Shown piece after piece: positions 1 to 13,933 of a DNA stretch of 64,000 bases. Each line of letters begins with the position of its first letter. Position 1 is the stretch's first letter. The position numbers were made by a program, and so were the translations under genes. Under the pieces are notes generated by a model. The model was not told where the DNA came from. It worked only from the letters and a program-made list of their open reading frames with translations, and did not search any database. This stretch comes from Vigna angularis (taxonomy: Eukaryota > Streptophyta > Magnoliopsida > Fabales > Fabaceae): contig NC_068972.1 in assembly GCF_016808095.1 (NCBI RefSeq), positions 1,984,001-2,048,000 on the forward strand. Direction: 5' to 3'.

Positions 1-1758
1 GAAAATGTTGTTCATATGGAGCGTGTGTCAAATTTGCACTATCTTTTGCAGTTATGTGCAAAAACAAGATCATCCATGGGAGGAAGAGCAAGCCATGCTC
101 AGGTTATTCGTGTTGGCTGGGAAATTGATGTATTAACTTCAAATATGCTGATTAACATGTACTCTAAATGTTCTTTAGTTGATAGTGCACGTAAAAAATT
201 CAATGAAATGCCAGTGAAAAGCTTAGTTTCATGGAATACCATGATTGGAGCACTTACCCAGAATGCCGAGGATCAGGAGGAAGCTCTAACTCTTTTAATT
301 CAAATGCAAAGAGAAGGAACCCCATTCAATGAATTTACCATTTCCAGTGTTCTATGTAAGTGTGCCTTCAAATGTGCTATACTTGAGTGCATGCAGTTGC
401 ATGCTTTTTCAATTAAGGCTGCTATAGATTCAAATTGTTTTGTTGGAACTGCTTTACTCCATGTTTATGCTAAGTGCTCTTCAATAAAATATGCAAGTCA
501 GATATTTGATAGTATGCCTGAAAGGAATGCTGTTACATGGAGTTCAATGATGGCTGGATATGTGCAAAATGGGTTTCATGAGGAGACTTTGTTACTTTTT
601 CACAATGCTCGGTTGATGGGTTTAGAGCAGGACCCTTTTATGATATCATCAGCTGTTAGTGCTTGTGCAGGCCTGGCAACTTTGGTTGAAGGGAAGCAAC
701 TGCATGCCATTTCAAATAAGTCTGGATCTGGGTCAAACATATACGTTTCTTCCTCCCTTATAGACATGTATGCCAAATGTGGCTGCATAAAGGAAGCATA
801 TCTTGTGTTTCAAGGTGTGATGGAGGTTTGGAGCATTGTTTTATGGAATGCAATGATTTCTGGGTTCGCCAGACATGCTCATGCACCCGAGGCTATGGTC
901 TTATTCGAAAAAATGCAGCAAAAGGGCTTCTTTCCTGATGATGTGACATATGTAGCAGTACTAAATGCATGCAGTCATATGGGTTTACATGAAGAAGGAC
1001 AGAAGTATTTTGATCTCATGGTCAGACAGCACAAACTTTCACCGAGTGTCCTTCACTACTCATGTATGGTTGATATTCTTGGTCGAGCAGGACTTGTTCA
1101 CAAGGCTTATGAATTGATAGAAAGAATGCCATTTAATGCAACTTCTTCTATGTGGGGTTCACTTTTAGCCTCTTGTAGAGTTTATGGCAATATTGAACTT
1201 GCTGAGATTGCAGCCAAGCATCTCTTTGAAATGGAGCCTAATAATGCAGGAAACCACATCTTGCTAGCAAATATATACGCAGCTAATAAAAAGTGGGACG
1301 AAGTTGCAAGAGCAAGGAAGCTTCTTCGAGAGAGTGATCTGAAGAAGGAGAGGGGTACAAGTTGGATTGAAATTAAGAATAAAATTCATTCATTTACTGT
1401 TGGTGAGAGAAACCATCCACTAATCGATGAGATTTATGCCAAGTTGGATGATTTGGTGGTAGAGTTGAAGAAGCTAAATTACGAGGTGGATACCGATAAT
1501 GACCTCCACGATGTGGAAGAGAGCAGGAAACAGATGCTTTTGAGGCACCACAGTGAGAAGCTTGCTATTACCTTTGGATTGATGTGTTTGCCTAGTGGTA
1601 TACCAATTAGGATTATAAAAAACCTCAGAATTTGTGGTGATTGCCACATTTTTATGAAACTTATGTCCAAGTTTACTAGCAGGGAGATTATTGTTCGAGA
1701 TACAAACCGTTTTCACCACTTTAGGGATGGATTCTGTTCCTGTCGAGAGTTTTGGTGA
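1..1758 (+). CDS. DYW-class pentatricopeptide repeat protein (5' partial)
   Basis: This is a PLS-type PPR protein, a family that binds organellar RNA and usually guides C-to-U editing in mitochondria or plastids. About ten degenerate PPR units are visible from residue 40 (for example the SNMLINMYSKCS and TWSSMMAGYVQNG units), followed by E motifs and a DYW deaminase-like domain from about residue 465. The zinc/catalytic signature is present: HSE at residues 512-514 and CGDCH at 540-544. The last three residues are EFW instead of DYW. Residues are numbered from the ATG at 16, but the frame stays open to base 1 with no upstream stop, so the real start and any transit peptide may lie off the window. 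No intron is seen. It converges on the INCENP gene. Resemblance to the At5g04780 type is only an impression; the RNA target cannot be read from this. Confidence 0.9.
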   Translation, partial: ENVVHMERVSNLHYLLQLCAKTRSSMGGRASHAQVIRVGWEIDVLTSNMLINMYSKCSLVDSARKKFNEMPVKSLVSWNTMIGALTQNAEDQEEALTLLIQMQREGTPFNEFTISSVLCKCAFKCAILECMQLHAFSIKAAIDSNCFVGTALLHVYAKCSSIKYASQIFDSMPERNAVTWSSMMAGYVQNGFHEETLLLFHNARLMGLEQDPFMISSAVSACAGLATLVEGKQLHAISNKSGSGSNIYVSSSLIDMYAKCGCIKEAYLVFQGVMEVWSIVLWNAMISGFARHAHAPEAMVLFEKMQQKGFFPDDVTYVAVLNACSHMGLHEEGQKYFDLMVRQHKLSPSVLHYSCMVDILGRAGLVHKAYELIERMPFNATSSMWGSLLASCRVYGNIELAEIAAKHLFEMEPNNAGNHILLANIYAANKKWDEVARARKLLRESDLKKERGTSWIEIKNKIHSFTVGERNHPLIDEIYAKLDDLVVELKKLNYEVDTDNDLHDVEESRKQMLLRHHSEKLAITFGLMCLPSGIPIRIIKNLRICGDCHIFMKLMSKFTSREIIVRDTNRFHHFRDGFCSCREFW

Positions 1759-3568
1759 GGTTCTGATGTATATATATATTTCATTTTTTAACTCCAACTA
1801 GCACATTGATTGACATAGGGGGCAGGTGTGGTGATCAAATGACTTTGGCAATCTCCTATCCATGTTTAATATTACATAGGAACATTTTTTTTTCTGATGC
1901 AAATGATTGATTTTAGTTTGTCGTAAAGTATGAAGGAGATATATGTCTTTAAATCTGCGTTAGGCGCACACTGATTCACGTCAAATTTGATAAAGAACGC
2001 AGTAGTATTAGTTGTTTTGGTGCACCTCCACTTCATGATGCCACAGTAGTATTAGCTGTGAACAGAACATCTCCATTGGCAATATAGGCAAAGTTATTTA
2101 TATAGTGGCTTGAAAGAAAATAACATTGGAGCAAATGATGTGCAGTTGGTTATGTTGGCAAGACTCAAGAATTTCTTAAAAGTAAATTACTAAGAGTTAT
2201 GTAATATATTGAAAGAAGTGACCATCAAATAATGTTCTTTAAGGATACATTTTAATTATGGAACTTTATGATGCTCTTAACTTATGCTTGTGAATGTATA
2301 TTTTTTTAACGAAACTCTGGTCGAAGGATTCTAATAAGCAGCGAGCTCCTATTTCACTTTTACTGAACGTTTAAGGACAGAAATCCCTATACATAAAACA
2401 CACACGCCATCTTTGTTTTTAAACTATCACACATCTCATTGGCTGCATTAAAACTTGTTTAAGTACCGAGGAAACCCTAAGTTATAAGGTTATGACTGTC
2501 ATACATTCTTTAACTACCTACTGTTCTTTCTTTCCGAATCTTTGATCCTGCAATAGTTTCACCTTTGACAATCGCAAGTTCTAATTTTAAAATCAAACAA
2601 ACCCAACTTGGTAAAACTAGCCCCCTGTGGCAAGAACTTCAATTAATTAATTAATATTCTTAAACTTTAGCCATTGAAATGTAGGTCGCACCAGCACTGG
2701 CGATTAATTCAAGTGTCTTATATGGATTAATCCAAGTGAAAAAATCAATTGTTCATTTTATTAGATTAAACAAAAAATAGCGTAATATTATCTAACTAAT
2801 AAGTACTCTGACATTCGCGAAGCTAAATTTTTTAGCCTTCGGCGGAAGCTTGAATACAGATGTAATCCAAACTAAGTGTTTTCAACGAAAGGATCTCCTC
2901 GCTTTACTACAAGAGGAAATGCCTTATATATACAGTGACTTTCTGATACTATACAAATTATAAAATAATTCTAACAAAAAAGGAATGTCGTTAGAAGAAG
3001 CAGAGTTGAAGATGCATCAATGATCTTAATATTCATCATCTTGGCGGCTACATCTTAATTCATTATGAACCTCAACAAAAATCTGCCACAAGTAAACAAA
3101 ACCCAGTAACTAACGTTATTGTCAGATAAACAACTAATGTTATTCGTAGTTTTCGTTAGAAACCTTTCATAGAGTAAAAATATAGTCTGCGAGGTATTAG
3201 TTTTACCATTCGGAAAATGTAGGTCCAGAAAAAAATCTTCATCACAATTCACAGCCAGCCAAATTCGTCTACCATTGTTTCAATCATTTGTGTTTTAAAT
3301 AAATAAAAAAATGTCCAAAAAGCAATTTTTTATTCCCATTTACGTTTGTTATTATTCATAATCAGTTGTCAGAGTTAAACTTATTCTTTAATGTAGCATA
3401 AATTAATAAATATTAGTTTAATGTGACCCGTCTAAGACTGGCAATATGGTTCACATTTTTTCACTTCATAATTCCTAATTAAGCAATAAAATTCTTCTTT
3501 CCCTACATACATGTCAAGAGACAACATACCTTTAACACAATCCGTGTTAATAAGATCAATATGCTGTG
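1759..3568. other. Intergenic spacer between two convergent genes
   Basis: This stretch should hold the 3' UTRs and polyadenylation signals of the PPR gene (plus strand) and the INCENP gene (minus strand). The sequence is AT-rich, with a short AATT run near 2641. No coding region or transposon ends were recognised. Confidence 0.5.
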
Positions 3569-6500
3569 CTACCGTAACTGAAGCTTCCGGGGCAGGAGAA
3601 CTACAAAAGAATGCAGTTAGTGGTTAGTTTCAGACAACAATATAAACAGCTTATAAATTTTAAGTGTTACCTTCTGCTATATTACAAAAGCTTTCCTGGG
3701 GAAAAATCAGTTCCGGGTCCATTTTCTGGGAACTAACAATCAGAGAAAGGCTATGCTTGCTGCAAAAAGCAAACCAGATTCAATATTTCAGGTTAGACAA
3801 CCTAAAATTTCAACCAATTTCTAACCATCAAGCAATAATTATAAATTTTTGGTGTCAAACGCTTACTCTTAAAGCTTTTTCTCATTTTCTTTCTCAGTTT
3901 AAATAAAAATGCCCACGTGAACTACGAAAGGATTCCAACACCCAGATATCAAATTAAAAATGACGCTCCAAAAACTCGAACAATTACAAACCTTGCCCAT
4001 GAAGGGATAAACTTGTTATTGGGCATGTCATCCTCATCTTCATCTTCGTCATCTGAACCTTTATAAGGAGAGATCTCGTACGATTGCTCTTGAAGTGTGT
4101 TTTCGATTATCAAGTCACCATCATCTTTCTCTTTGATTAAATTGTCTATTACCTATAAAGATGTACATTTAAATACTCGGATGATTACAAAAGCAAGAAA
4201 GCAAGTCCAAAATACAATTTTATATATTTGAAACGTATGATCGACTACTACAAGCAGTCTGTCTCCTCCATCAGTACAAGAAGAAGCTAAAATTATTTCA
4301 AATATCAAAGCTAAAATCATTTGACATCGCATTAAAAACATTGGCACTATTTCACTGACAAGGAAATAAATGTCATGTATTGTTAAAAGAGAACTTATTT
4401 CTACAGTGGGAAAATATTACTCATAGCCTTGAACAGAGTGGTTAAAATCATCCCAAATATGAATATTAACGATAACAAAGAGGGCCAAAGAAAATATTAC
4501 CTTTCCATTATTATTAAAGTCATTCACTGATTCCGAATTTTCCGGACACGGTTCTTTTCTTTTATGATTTGCTGAATCCCTCATGGCCAACGATTCATTT
4601 TCAGAAATAATCACCGTATTGCATTCTCTTTTGTCTTGCGCACGCAAATTCTTCTGATATTCTTTTGAATCCAACAATTTCTTGTTTTCCTGGACTTCTT
4701 CACCCTGGATCAGACAACCCATGTATTATTATTTTCCTGAAAGTAGAGAGAGAGAAAGAACAAGGAAATGTTATTTACCGTAGTTCGGCGTTCTATTTCT
4801 GTCTGTTCCTTCTTTCCCCGTACCTTCTCATGCTCTTGCAGCTGCTTCTTCATGTCATTAACACGCTTCCTTTTTTTCTCTTTCTCCTTCTTTTCTTCAT
4901 CCTCCCTTTGTCGCTTCTTTGTTGCAATTTGTTCCTCCTTTTTCTTTCGTTCTTCCTCTCTTTTTTTCTTCTGCAGCTCCAGCTCTACCTTCTCTCGCTG
5001 AAGTCGCAACACCTCCTTCTTCATCTTGCGCTCGTTCTCTTTTTTTTCTGCCATACGCTTGGCAGCCTCAGCTGCCTCCAGGGCCTTCACTTTGATGTCT
5101 CTTTTGCCTACATGTTCAAATAATTATATGACCAATTGTATGACCATGTCAAGATGAATTGCAATCTTCAAATAAGGCAACCTTTATTATAAAACAGATA
5201 TGATTACTTACCCGTAACAACCGCGGCAGCTTGTTTTTGTTGTACTAAGGGAACAAAGGAAGAAACGTTGGATACAATATTGTTAATGGGGCCACGTTTC
5301 ATACTATCTTTTCCAGATAACTTTGGCCTACCGGGCCTTTTGCAGACTGATTCTGTGGTCCGCTTGACATCATTCGCTCCAAGAGATATATTCTGGTTCT
5401 CCTTCCCCTTTCTTGTGAATCTCTTCCTATTGCTATTCTCAAGCTTATTTTTCACCTTACTGCCAGTTCCGCTCAGATTAAACTCTGTGCTTACAACATC
5501 ATCACGCCTACCAGCTAATACATCATCTCGTAAAACCGATAAAGAATGGTTTGCATCATCTACGATCTGAGCTAGAGGTTTTCTTTTATTTGATCCAGCC
5601 ATTCCTTGGGAATCAATGCCCCTTTGGAATGTGTCAGCAATCTCATCAACAACTTCATTTTCTTCGGTAATGCAGGGAAGATCTAGTTTTAAACTCTTGC
5701 GCTTTCCTGAACTGCCTAAGTTTGAATTAAATCGATCCCAAAGGGTTTGAACTGAAGAAGTGAACTGGCCCTCGCAATTTGGTTGGTAGTCAGAAAGGGA
5801 CCTTGGACTCGCATCGCTTAGAGGAAGAGAACTGCCTGTCCCTAAGCCCTCCAGAAGTCCATTAGGTAAAGATTGATAGAGCTCAGGTATGTTATGTAAC
5901 TTGTATGGGGTTAAGGATCTGCACAATGGAGAATGCATAAACCTAGATTTACCAACGGATGTATTACTTATTGAGCTATTTGAAAGATCCATCATTTCCA
6001 ATTCCATTTCATCTCCAGCGATGCATGTCTGTGCACTATCTGTTTGAATAATGAACCCTTCAAACTCGGGTAAAGCCTCATCTGTACCAACCAAATCCAA
6101 GCATTGCATTCCTGGAGAAGCAGACATACAAGCTGAGAATTTAACATTTCCCTCAGAATAAATTCTTCTGCTTGAGGTGCTTTTTTCAACACAACTCAGA
6201 CGTTCTACACTTTCTCCTCCACAATTAACCTGGTGATGCAATGACGGCGCCTTCTCATCCGTGTTGCATCTTATCGTTGAGTCAATACCAAAACCTGATG
6301 GATTTGCCGCTGCCAACAGAAGGGTGTCTTCGCTTCTTTCTCTTCCGTCCACAATAAGCTTCTGCCAGCAGGAAAACCATTTAGACAATCTATTCAGAAG
6401 GTTATACAAAAATGTAAAGGCATCTTTTTACACATACATCTGCATATTTACTATAATAAGATATTGAAAAATACAATGTGTTCACACAACCCACTCACAA

Positions 6501-9500
6501 ATAAAGAGATCCAGTAAAACATCTCAGATATTGAAGTCTTAATTTTTAAAAATAAATAGCAAAACATTTTTCCCGGAAACTTTATTTTTCACTATCCAGA
6601 CATTTTGTCACTGTTCCAAAAATTCAAGTTTTTTTGTATTCGTTGAAGGTGAGAAATTGCATGTTATATATAACTAACAGTGTTCAATGGAAAAGGAAAA
6701 CGACTGTATAAAGGAAAACAACTGTATAAAAACAACAACCAATCCTATCTTGGTAGCATGGATCACACAATGCCATAGTATTTCTATCTGACAAGTCAAG
6801 ATAAAATTCCTGAGTAAAGAATCGATGTCAAATTATATCAGCAAATTATTCTACACTTATGTTTCTAATTTAATATCAGCTTACCTAAATTATTCTTACA
6901 TTTGTCAAGATTCACATTCATTATTAACCAAGATAGGATTCTCACTTTTATCTCTAATATTGTCTAAACTTAGTTAAGTGAATAAGGCATTTCTTACATT
7001 ATTCACTGCACATGCATTTTTTCTATATTCCCACTTCCACTTGCTCATTTGCCGTGAAATGTTGCATCCACTCTCATCCAATCTTTAAACAACGGGATCA
7101 AAAATATTGAAGAAAACGAAGTAAAAAATTATGCTGACTTTTTCGATCCATGTGAAGATGTTACACAGTGCATAGTAGAGTTACTGTATGGGGTTTTATC
7201 ATCGTTCGGAATCCTTTTTCATTTTTATGTGAATCAGTTTTTTTTTCTTAATTCAGGGAATTTATTTAATTTTAAGAGTTTTTTTATATAATATTAGTGC
7301 TTATTCTATTCAAATAAGGATTCAGTTTTAACCTTGGATTCTTAAGTGACGGATCCAAATAAGAATTCAGTTTGAACTTCAGATTCTTAAGTGATCTCTC
7401 TTCCTACCCTCTGTTACTTTGTTTTCTATCCTTGCTCTAATGAGAAACTGAATTTGCAACCAAAGTTCTGCTACATCATTTTTACTCAGCAATGATACAA
7501 TTATCAGTCAATTCCAGCATTCTACCTTCTCCAAATTTTAAATAGTTTTCGTGGGAGAATCACATAGGCATTGTTGGAAATCTTGTCCAAATTTGGAAGA
7601 AAGTTGAAATCCATACTTTTCATTTTTCAAAATAGAAATAATATGTAAAATAGCTTTTAAAGGAGCTCGCAATCATTGAATAAAATGAATCTGGTTATGT
7701 CTATGCAAAAGCAATAATTTTGACGGTAAAGTTCAAAGATGTTAACCAAGAATCTCCGATGAACACATTGATTTTGCATGTTCACATCAATTCTGCTAGT
7801 GCAAAGTGCAAAAAATCATGTAAAACATAATCCTCAAGAAAAAATCTAATGCAGACAGACTTATTACAGCGCAAATTCGTATATATTTATAATTTTCAGA
7901 AAGTAAAACAAAATATTTTGTACCTCTTCTTTGCTCTCTTTCAGTGAAGTTTCTTCCATTGTTTGGCATTCCCCGTTGTATTGCATTTCATTTGTTGAGC
8001 TATTACTCACATATCTATGGCCTATATCCTCCTCTTGTTCAGATGGAAACTGTTCTACTTCTAGGGCAATCTCCGAGTTATCATCTTTAATAATCAAACT
8101 TCTACTTGCAGGCCTTTGGTCAATATAATCACGTGACATTTCCAAGAGGTTTGAAGAGGCAGGTACATATCCCTCTCTTTGAATTTTCCTTCTTTTATGC
8201 TGCGGACATGAATTCCCAACATCATAAGTGGAACTTCTTAAAATCTGGAAGTCAGCTGAAAAACTGGTAATTTTTCCAACGCTGAGCAATGTCTGCCGCA
8301 ACAAGTCACGATCTTGACACAAGGTATGTGGGGCCGGTTCTGCCAAACTAACATTCACATTATCCAAAGGAGCAGAAACTAAGGACCCAACAGTGAAATT
8401 TGTAACATTCTCATCTGTGGACTTTTGCAGATCATTTTCAGAAACTGCTTCAGAAAAAGAATATGCCAACCTAGCACCACTTCCACCATTTTTTACTTTA
8501 CTGTTTACTGAAACAAGTTTGAGTGGCATGACTCCTTCTGACAAACTTCTTGATGAATTTTCACCAACAACTAGCGAAGGACTTGACTGATTCAGCAAGG
8601 AAGAAGTAACAACACATAGTTCATTCTGCACCGTACGTATCTCTTTGTCTGGTGATACAGCACTTAGTGTTGTCCTAGTTATGCCTTCCTCCTCAAAGTG
8701 GCTTGATCGGGATTCCATATGTGGCCCCTCTTTTCTGATCAGTACTTCCTGCATTTTCCTCAAAGGTATATCCCCCAAAGAGTTGTGCTTACTTTCGCAT
8801 GCAGGAGAAATTTCCTCTCCGAGTAAATTTAAAGATTCCAACGAATTCAGAGATTCTTCTCCTGGTGGCACTCCCTGTTGTCCCTCTTTCAAATCAGGAC
8901 AACAAATTCCGCTTATATTTCTCTGATCTACATCATCAAAATTAAGCTGCTTAGGCTTCGCAGACATAATAAAATCAGAGGGCTGCTTTGACATTGATAG
9001 ATTCAGCCCAAACTTAGGGCTAAGACAAGAAAGATCGTCTTCAATTAACCCATGAAAGTACTCATCAACTTCACCAACAATTGCAGCAGACGTGTGCTGA
9101 ATATTATCAATAGGAATGACATCAGATGGTACATTTTCTTGGGCATCCAAGACTTTTTTATCCACCACTGTTTCGATGTAATCTGATCCTTCTTGTAAAG
9201 TCCCGCCATCTAAATTGGAAGAACTCACTGGCCTTAATGGTCCTTCGTGTGAACAAGTAGCCACAGTTCTCATCTTTCCAGAAGCAACTAGTGCGGCAAC
9301 ATTGTCCTTCTCTGCAAAACCCCTGTCATTTTCTATATCTAATTTGGAATACTTTGGACTTGAAGATAACCTTCTAACATCCAGTTCGGTAAGCTGTACA
9401 TTCCAATATTTCTTACCTGCAGATTTGGAGCAGGCATCACTTTCACAGAAATTGGATCTGGAAGACTTCAATACTTCTTCAATCTTTCCAGAACCACTTC

Positions 9501-10971
9501 TACTTGAACATCCTCTATTTACCATAGAAAAATCAGGATTGTTTTGACAACTGAGGGACCCAACAACGGACACCACAGGATCCTGCGAAATTAAAGGTTG
9601 AGGTGATGGCGCTGATTTATCAATAGACTCTACAGAACCACCAGTCATCAAAAGATCATGCCCTGGTGATGGGCAAGAACTTCTAAGTAATTTTATCATA
9701 TTATGAATGCTACTTTCTTCTTTATTGAGGCAGGAGTTGCCATCTTTAACTGCACTCCCTCCACTTCCATTGCTGCAACCAATGACTTTCCTTACATCTG
9801 TTGAGTCAGCATCTGTAAATGGTTGCATAAGATTACAGACTTCAACTCCTTTACCACTGCCCAAGGAGCTGTCAAGCTTCATCGCCAGGCTAGAATTTTT
9901 AGATTTAGTTAATCTCTCATCATTGACGGCAAAACTTCCATTCACACAACATGGTTGGTTGACTATCTCCAATGAATCATTCAAATTATCCAGAGGAGGA
10001 GCATCTCCCTCTGCTAAAGAAGAACTAGTAACATTCAAAGAATTGGATTTCTTCTGAGACGAGCTTTTAGATTTCATTATCTGGCCAGAGCAATTAGTTA
10101 CACAATCACGTGGTTCCATTTCTTTCATGGAACAACTTTGGATGTTGGAATGCAATTCTTTAACCACGTCTGACTCCATTACACGTTCTTCCCGTTGAGT
10201 CAGGGGTACAGCTCCTGAAACTGTGCCAACACAGAAACCAGCGTCGTCGACACCGTTCTCTGACAATCGTCTGGCTGCTTTTGCACTATTACGTAGCTCC
10301 AAAGCCTTCTGCCTCGACTTTGACCTTTGCAACTTTGCCAGAGACAGAGCTGGGTCTTGGTGAATTTCCAAGGCACTTGTTTCAATCTGATTCTGGGGTG
10401 GTGATACAGCACCTGAATCCAATTCTGGAGGCCTACTTGAGGCACATACACCATTGTTGATGGAGCAATCCGGCAAATTATAAGCCCCAACTCCTGCATT
10501 TAACTCCTTTTCTAAAGCACGACGTTCAATACGCAAATCACTGTATACACCAGGGAAAGGAACTCTATATTGCGGTTGCGAAAGCATAACTTCAGAAATG
10601 AGGTCATCTTTGTTTAACTCTGCCAAGAGAGAAAAAGTTACCATCAAATTAAGTTCAAATATCACAAGGAAAATGGGTCGAGATGTTGCAGCACAAACAT
10701 AAGTACAATGGAAATTCTAACTGAAACCATTTCTACCAAAAGTCAAAAACCTAAGTCGCAGTCGTGAATGCGCAAGAGAAAATAGAGAGAGGGAGAGTGT
10801 GTTACCTTGTGGATCTGCGTGAAGGGAAGAACTGCACAGCCACGGAGGAGGAGGGATTCCGTTGAGAAGGAGTTTGGAGTATATGTGTTGCTCCCAGAGA
10901 AGGCACTGTTGACGCGACTGCTCGATTATTCGCTTCTTCCGCTCGAAAATCTGCACGACGTGCTTCTCCAT
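3569..10971 (-). CDS. INCENP: INCENP (inner centromere protein; plant WYRD-type), 8 exons
   Basis: This is the scaffold of the chromosomal passenger complex, which binds and activates Aurora kinase at centromeres and the spindle midzone. Exons on the minus strand are 10971-10806, 10619-7924, 6361-5212, 5107-4779, 4704-4501, 4152-3992, 3759-3671 and 3600-3569; all joints are GT-AG and phases agree, giving 1608 residues. The ATG at 10971 opens MEKHVVQIFERKKR. Residues 56-1337 are long, serine-rich and low in recognisable domains. Exon 4 (about 1339-1447) is almost pure Lys/Glu/Arg, the single-alpha-helix or coiled-coil segment. The C-terminus is a textbook IN-box (about 1540-1608): ISPYKGSDDEDED, then KFIPSWASKH, then FCNIAEVLLPRKLQLR at the stop. 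The family's C-terminal IN-box makes the identification firm. The exact exon 2/3 boundary could hide a small extra exon in the 1.56 kb intron. Confidence 0.93.
7311..7400. repeat. 45-bp tandem duplication in INCENP intron 2
   Basis: Two adjacent, slightly diverged copies of a 45-bp unit start at 7311 and 7356 (each begins CAAATAAG and includes GATTCTTAAGTGA). It lies in the 1.56 kb intron and has no obvious function. Confidence 0.7.
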
Positions 10972-11014
10972 CGCCAAATTTCTTCTTCGCTTTCACATCG
11001 ATGAAGATCGTGAT

Positions 11015-11022
11015 TTTGGCGC
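11015..11022. promoter_or_regulatory. E2F-binding site upstream of INCENP
   Basis: TTTGGCGC matches the E2F/DP consensus TTTSSCGC exactly and sits about 44 bp upstream of the INCENP ATG. E2F sites are common in promoters of plant S-phase and mitotic genes, so it suits a cell-cycle gene. Binding is inferred from the motif alone. Confidence 0.55.
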
Positions 11023-11871
11023 TGTTATACAATTCAAATTTGGGGATCCTTAGATTGTAGTGGAAATGCATTCATCCTTCAACCCCACTTTCCAAGTTTC
11101 AAATTGATTTTTTTTTTGGTGTACCTTAAGGTTTTGGGCTTATTTAAACTTTAACGCTTCGGCCCAGCATAATGAAATGGACCAACCTATTGACCCAAAT
11201 AAAACCTCAGTCCTGCTGCGTTATATACTATTTAATATTTATCCTAATTTTATAAATATATCTATAAATACTGAAAAAGGAAAATATATAGAAGAAAAAT
11301 ATTTATCATTTTTTTATATATCACGCATTATACACGTACTAGTTATTTTTTTTCTGCAATTTAATAATGATATTTTCTTAAAAAATTTAAATGTGAAGGT
11401 TGGATAAGTTTCAATTATAACGAATACTTGTATAGCTTTTTTATTTTCGATTTCTCTCATTTAAGTGAGTTGTTGACTAAGTGGTCATTTGCATGTTACG
11501 AAACTCTAAATTATAATTCATTGCATTAACTAAGAATGATTAACCTATTTATCTTTTAATTTATTTTGTTTAAAAGAAAATAAAATAGCCCGTGGAAATA
11601 ATCTAAACCATTTATAATGATTCATGTTGAATTTGTAACTTTTAACCTGTTGTCGGCTCTGGTGGTTAATGTAATTACTTATGAAACAATTCATTGTCAA
11701 AAAAAAATAATTAATTATATGGAATAAAATAAAAGATAAAGTGTAAAAAAAAAATATTGATGTAAAATATGGTGAAATTCTGGATGGTCTTATGTCTATT
11801 TAAATGATCAAATATTTTTAATATTTTCTAAAAAGAGTTTGGATGATAATAGAAATATATATAAGCTAATA

Positions 11872-11880
<9 letters not shown>

Positions 11881-11938
<58 letters not shown>
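11881..11938. repeat. (TA)n microsatellite
   Basis: Uninterrupted TA dinucleotide run of about 58 bp. Confidence 0.97.
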
Positions 11939-11942
<4 letters not shown>

Positions 11943-13257
11943 GAGAAATTTATTGGATGAAATCTTTAATTTGTTTATCATTTTTTTATATATATGATCA
12001 TTTGATTTATTTTTGAAGTGGTGAACTTGGACCATTTTAGTACAGTCCACCCTTGATCCGTGAAAAGCGAGTCAAGTTGGATTGGTCTATTATTAAAAAA
12101 CAGACCAAAAATTACAACATGTCCTAACATAAGATGGATAAGTAGACTAACTCGTCACAATTTTTTTTGTACTTTTTTCTTTTTTAAATTAGTTTATATA
12201 TGTATATATATAATTAAATATTAAAAACATATTTAATAATATGAATATTTTTTAAACTGTTAATTAATATTTTTAACTAGATAAATTAAAATAATTATTA
12301 TTAAATTATTCTATTATAATTAATAATTGAAACTTATTTTATAATTTTTAATGATTTAAACTATAATGTATATTTAAACCTTTATAAAAATATAAAATAG
12401 AAAAAATTTAATCTTTTAAATTATTTTAATTTTAATTTTTAATTTAAAAGAAAAAAAAAGACTAACAAGTCCAAACGTTTTAATATGTGTTTGATATGAC
12501 AATTTTACGAACTAGACGAGTTGAGCTAAAATGGACTAATATGACTTTTATATTTTCTCACCTATAATTTAAAATGCATCTTTAAAAGACAAATCAAATG
12601 TAAGATGAAACAAAGCACAAATTTTTTTTAAAAAAAACTAACTCTTAAATAAGAGTATTTGTCTATTCATTAAGATATTTAAGTACAACATATAATCTTA
12701 AACACTGGATTTTGTAAAATATGCCAAATATATCTAAAATAAAATGAATATATGACATTTAAATTATGTAAAAATTGCATCATGACTATTAAATAGAGTT
12801 TTTTTTTTGTCTAATAATAACATTTAATTAAACGCTTGGTATAAAAACCAGTATAATAATGTATCTTGTTTTATTACAAAGATAGGGTGAAATAAAGTTA
12901 TCATCTAATTCACTAATTGTTGAATATGACTAACATATTTTTTTATAAAAGAAAAATATATATCTTTGATATTAGAGGTATAATTAAACTTAGTTATAAA
13001 AGCTAATTAACATTTCACATTTCACGAATATAGTCTTAAATGAGATTAACATATTTAATGACTTCTTTAATTTAGTAATCATTCAAATTTAAAAAAAAAA
13101 AATAGCTATTAAATACCGAATAAATTATTCACTCAAACAATATTTATTCCCTTAAAGTCAAACTCGGCTTTTCTGTATTCTAGAAAATTAAGTTTCCTCA
13201 CTTGGATAAACGTGTTGGTAAAAGTATAGATTTAAATAAATATCAATACTAACTTGG

Positions 13258-13322
<65 letters not shown>
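13258..13322. repeat. (TA)n microsatellite
   Basis: Uninterrupted TA run of about 65 bp in the AT-rich spacer. Confidence 0.97.
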
Positions 13323-13326
<4 letters not shown>

Positions 13327-13933
13327 AATTCAAAATAAAATTTGGTTTTCTCCAAACTTTCATTTCATTTATGTAGTGCTATATACGTTTGTGTATATAG
13401 AACAATGATAGTAAGTCATACTACTGTAACATATACAACAATAATTAAAAAATATTTTTAAAGGAAGCGTTGTAATTAGATGAATCACAAATAAATTAAT
13501 TTCATCAAAACAACAATATTAAAAAAATATAAAAACTACACATGGATCTTGCACATAATAAATATTTAATAAATAAAATATTAATTCATGTTTTTTAAAA
13601 AACTCATAACAAATATGTGCTATAAAATATTAACGTATGATCGTTTAAAATGTGAATTTACAAGTTAACTCATAAATCGTGAAATCAAAATAAAATTATT
13701 ACAATCTAGATGGTATATTTATACATATCTTAGTATGTGAGAATTCGTCTCTTAATTTCTTCTTATTTATGTTAGTTTGCATGACTTGAACTATAAGTAA
13801 AATTAACTCTTTTTAATCAGTAAATTCAAATAATAATTCATATATTATTCTATGACGTAAAAAAATAATGAATTATATTGATAAATGTATGTTTAGTTTA
13901 GCCATTAAAATAATAATAATAATAATATATATA

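Larger units (their letters stand above)
11050..13933. other. AT-rich intergenic spacer
   Basis: No credible gene is seen. The stretch is extremely AT-rich. A degraded element-like stretch (12020-12540) has ends reading GGACCATTTTAG and, inverted, CTAAAATGGAC, which suggests an old MITE, but its borders are not clear. Confidence 0.5.

Noticed and set aside
11808..12050. Open frame encoding a repeated Tyr-Ile peptide (also at 14764-15024)
   Set aside because: It is a (TA)n microsatellite read as codons.
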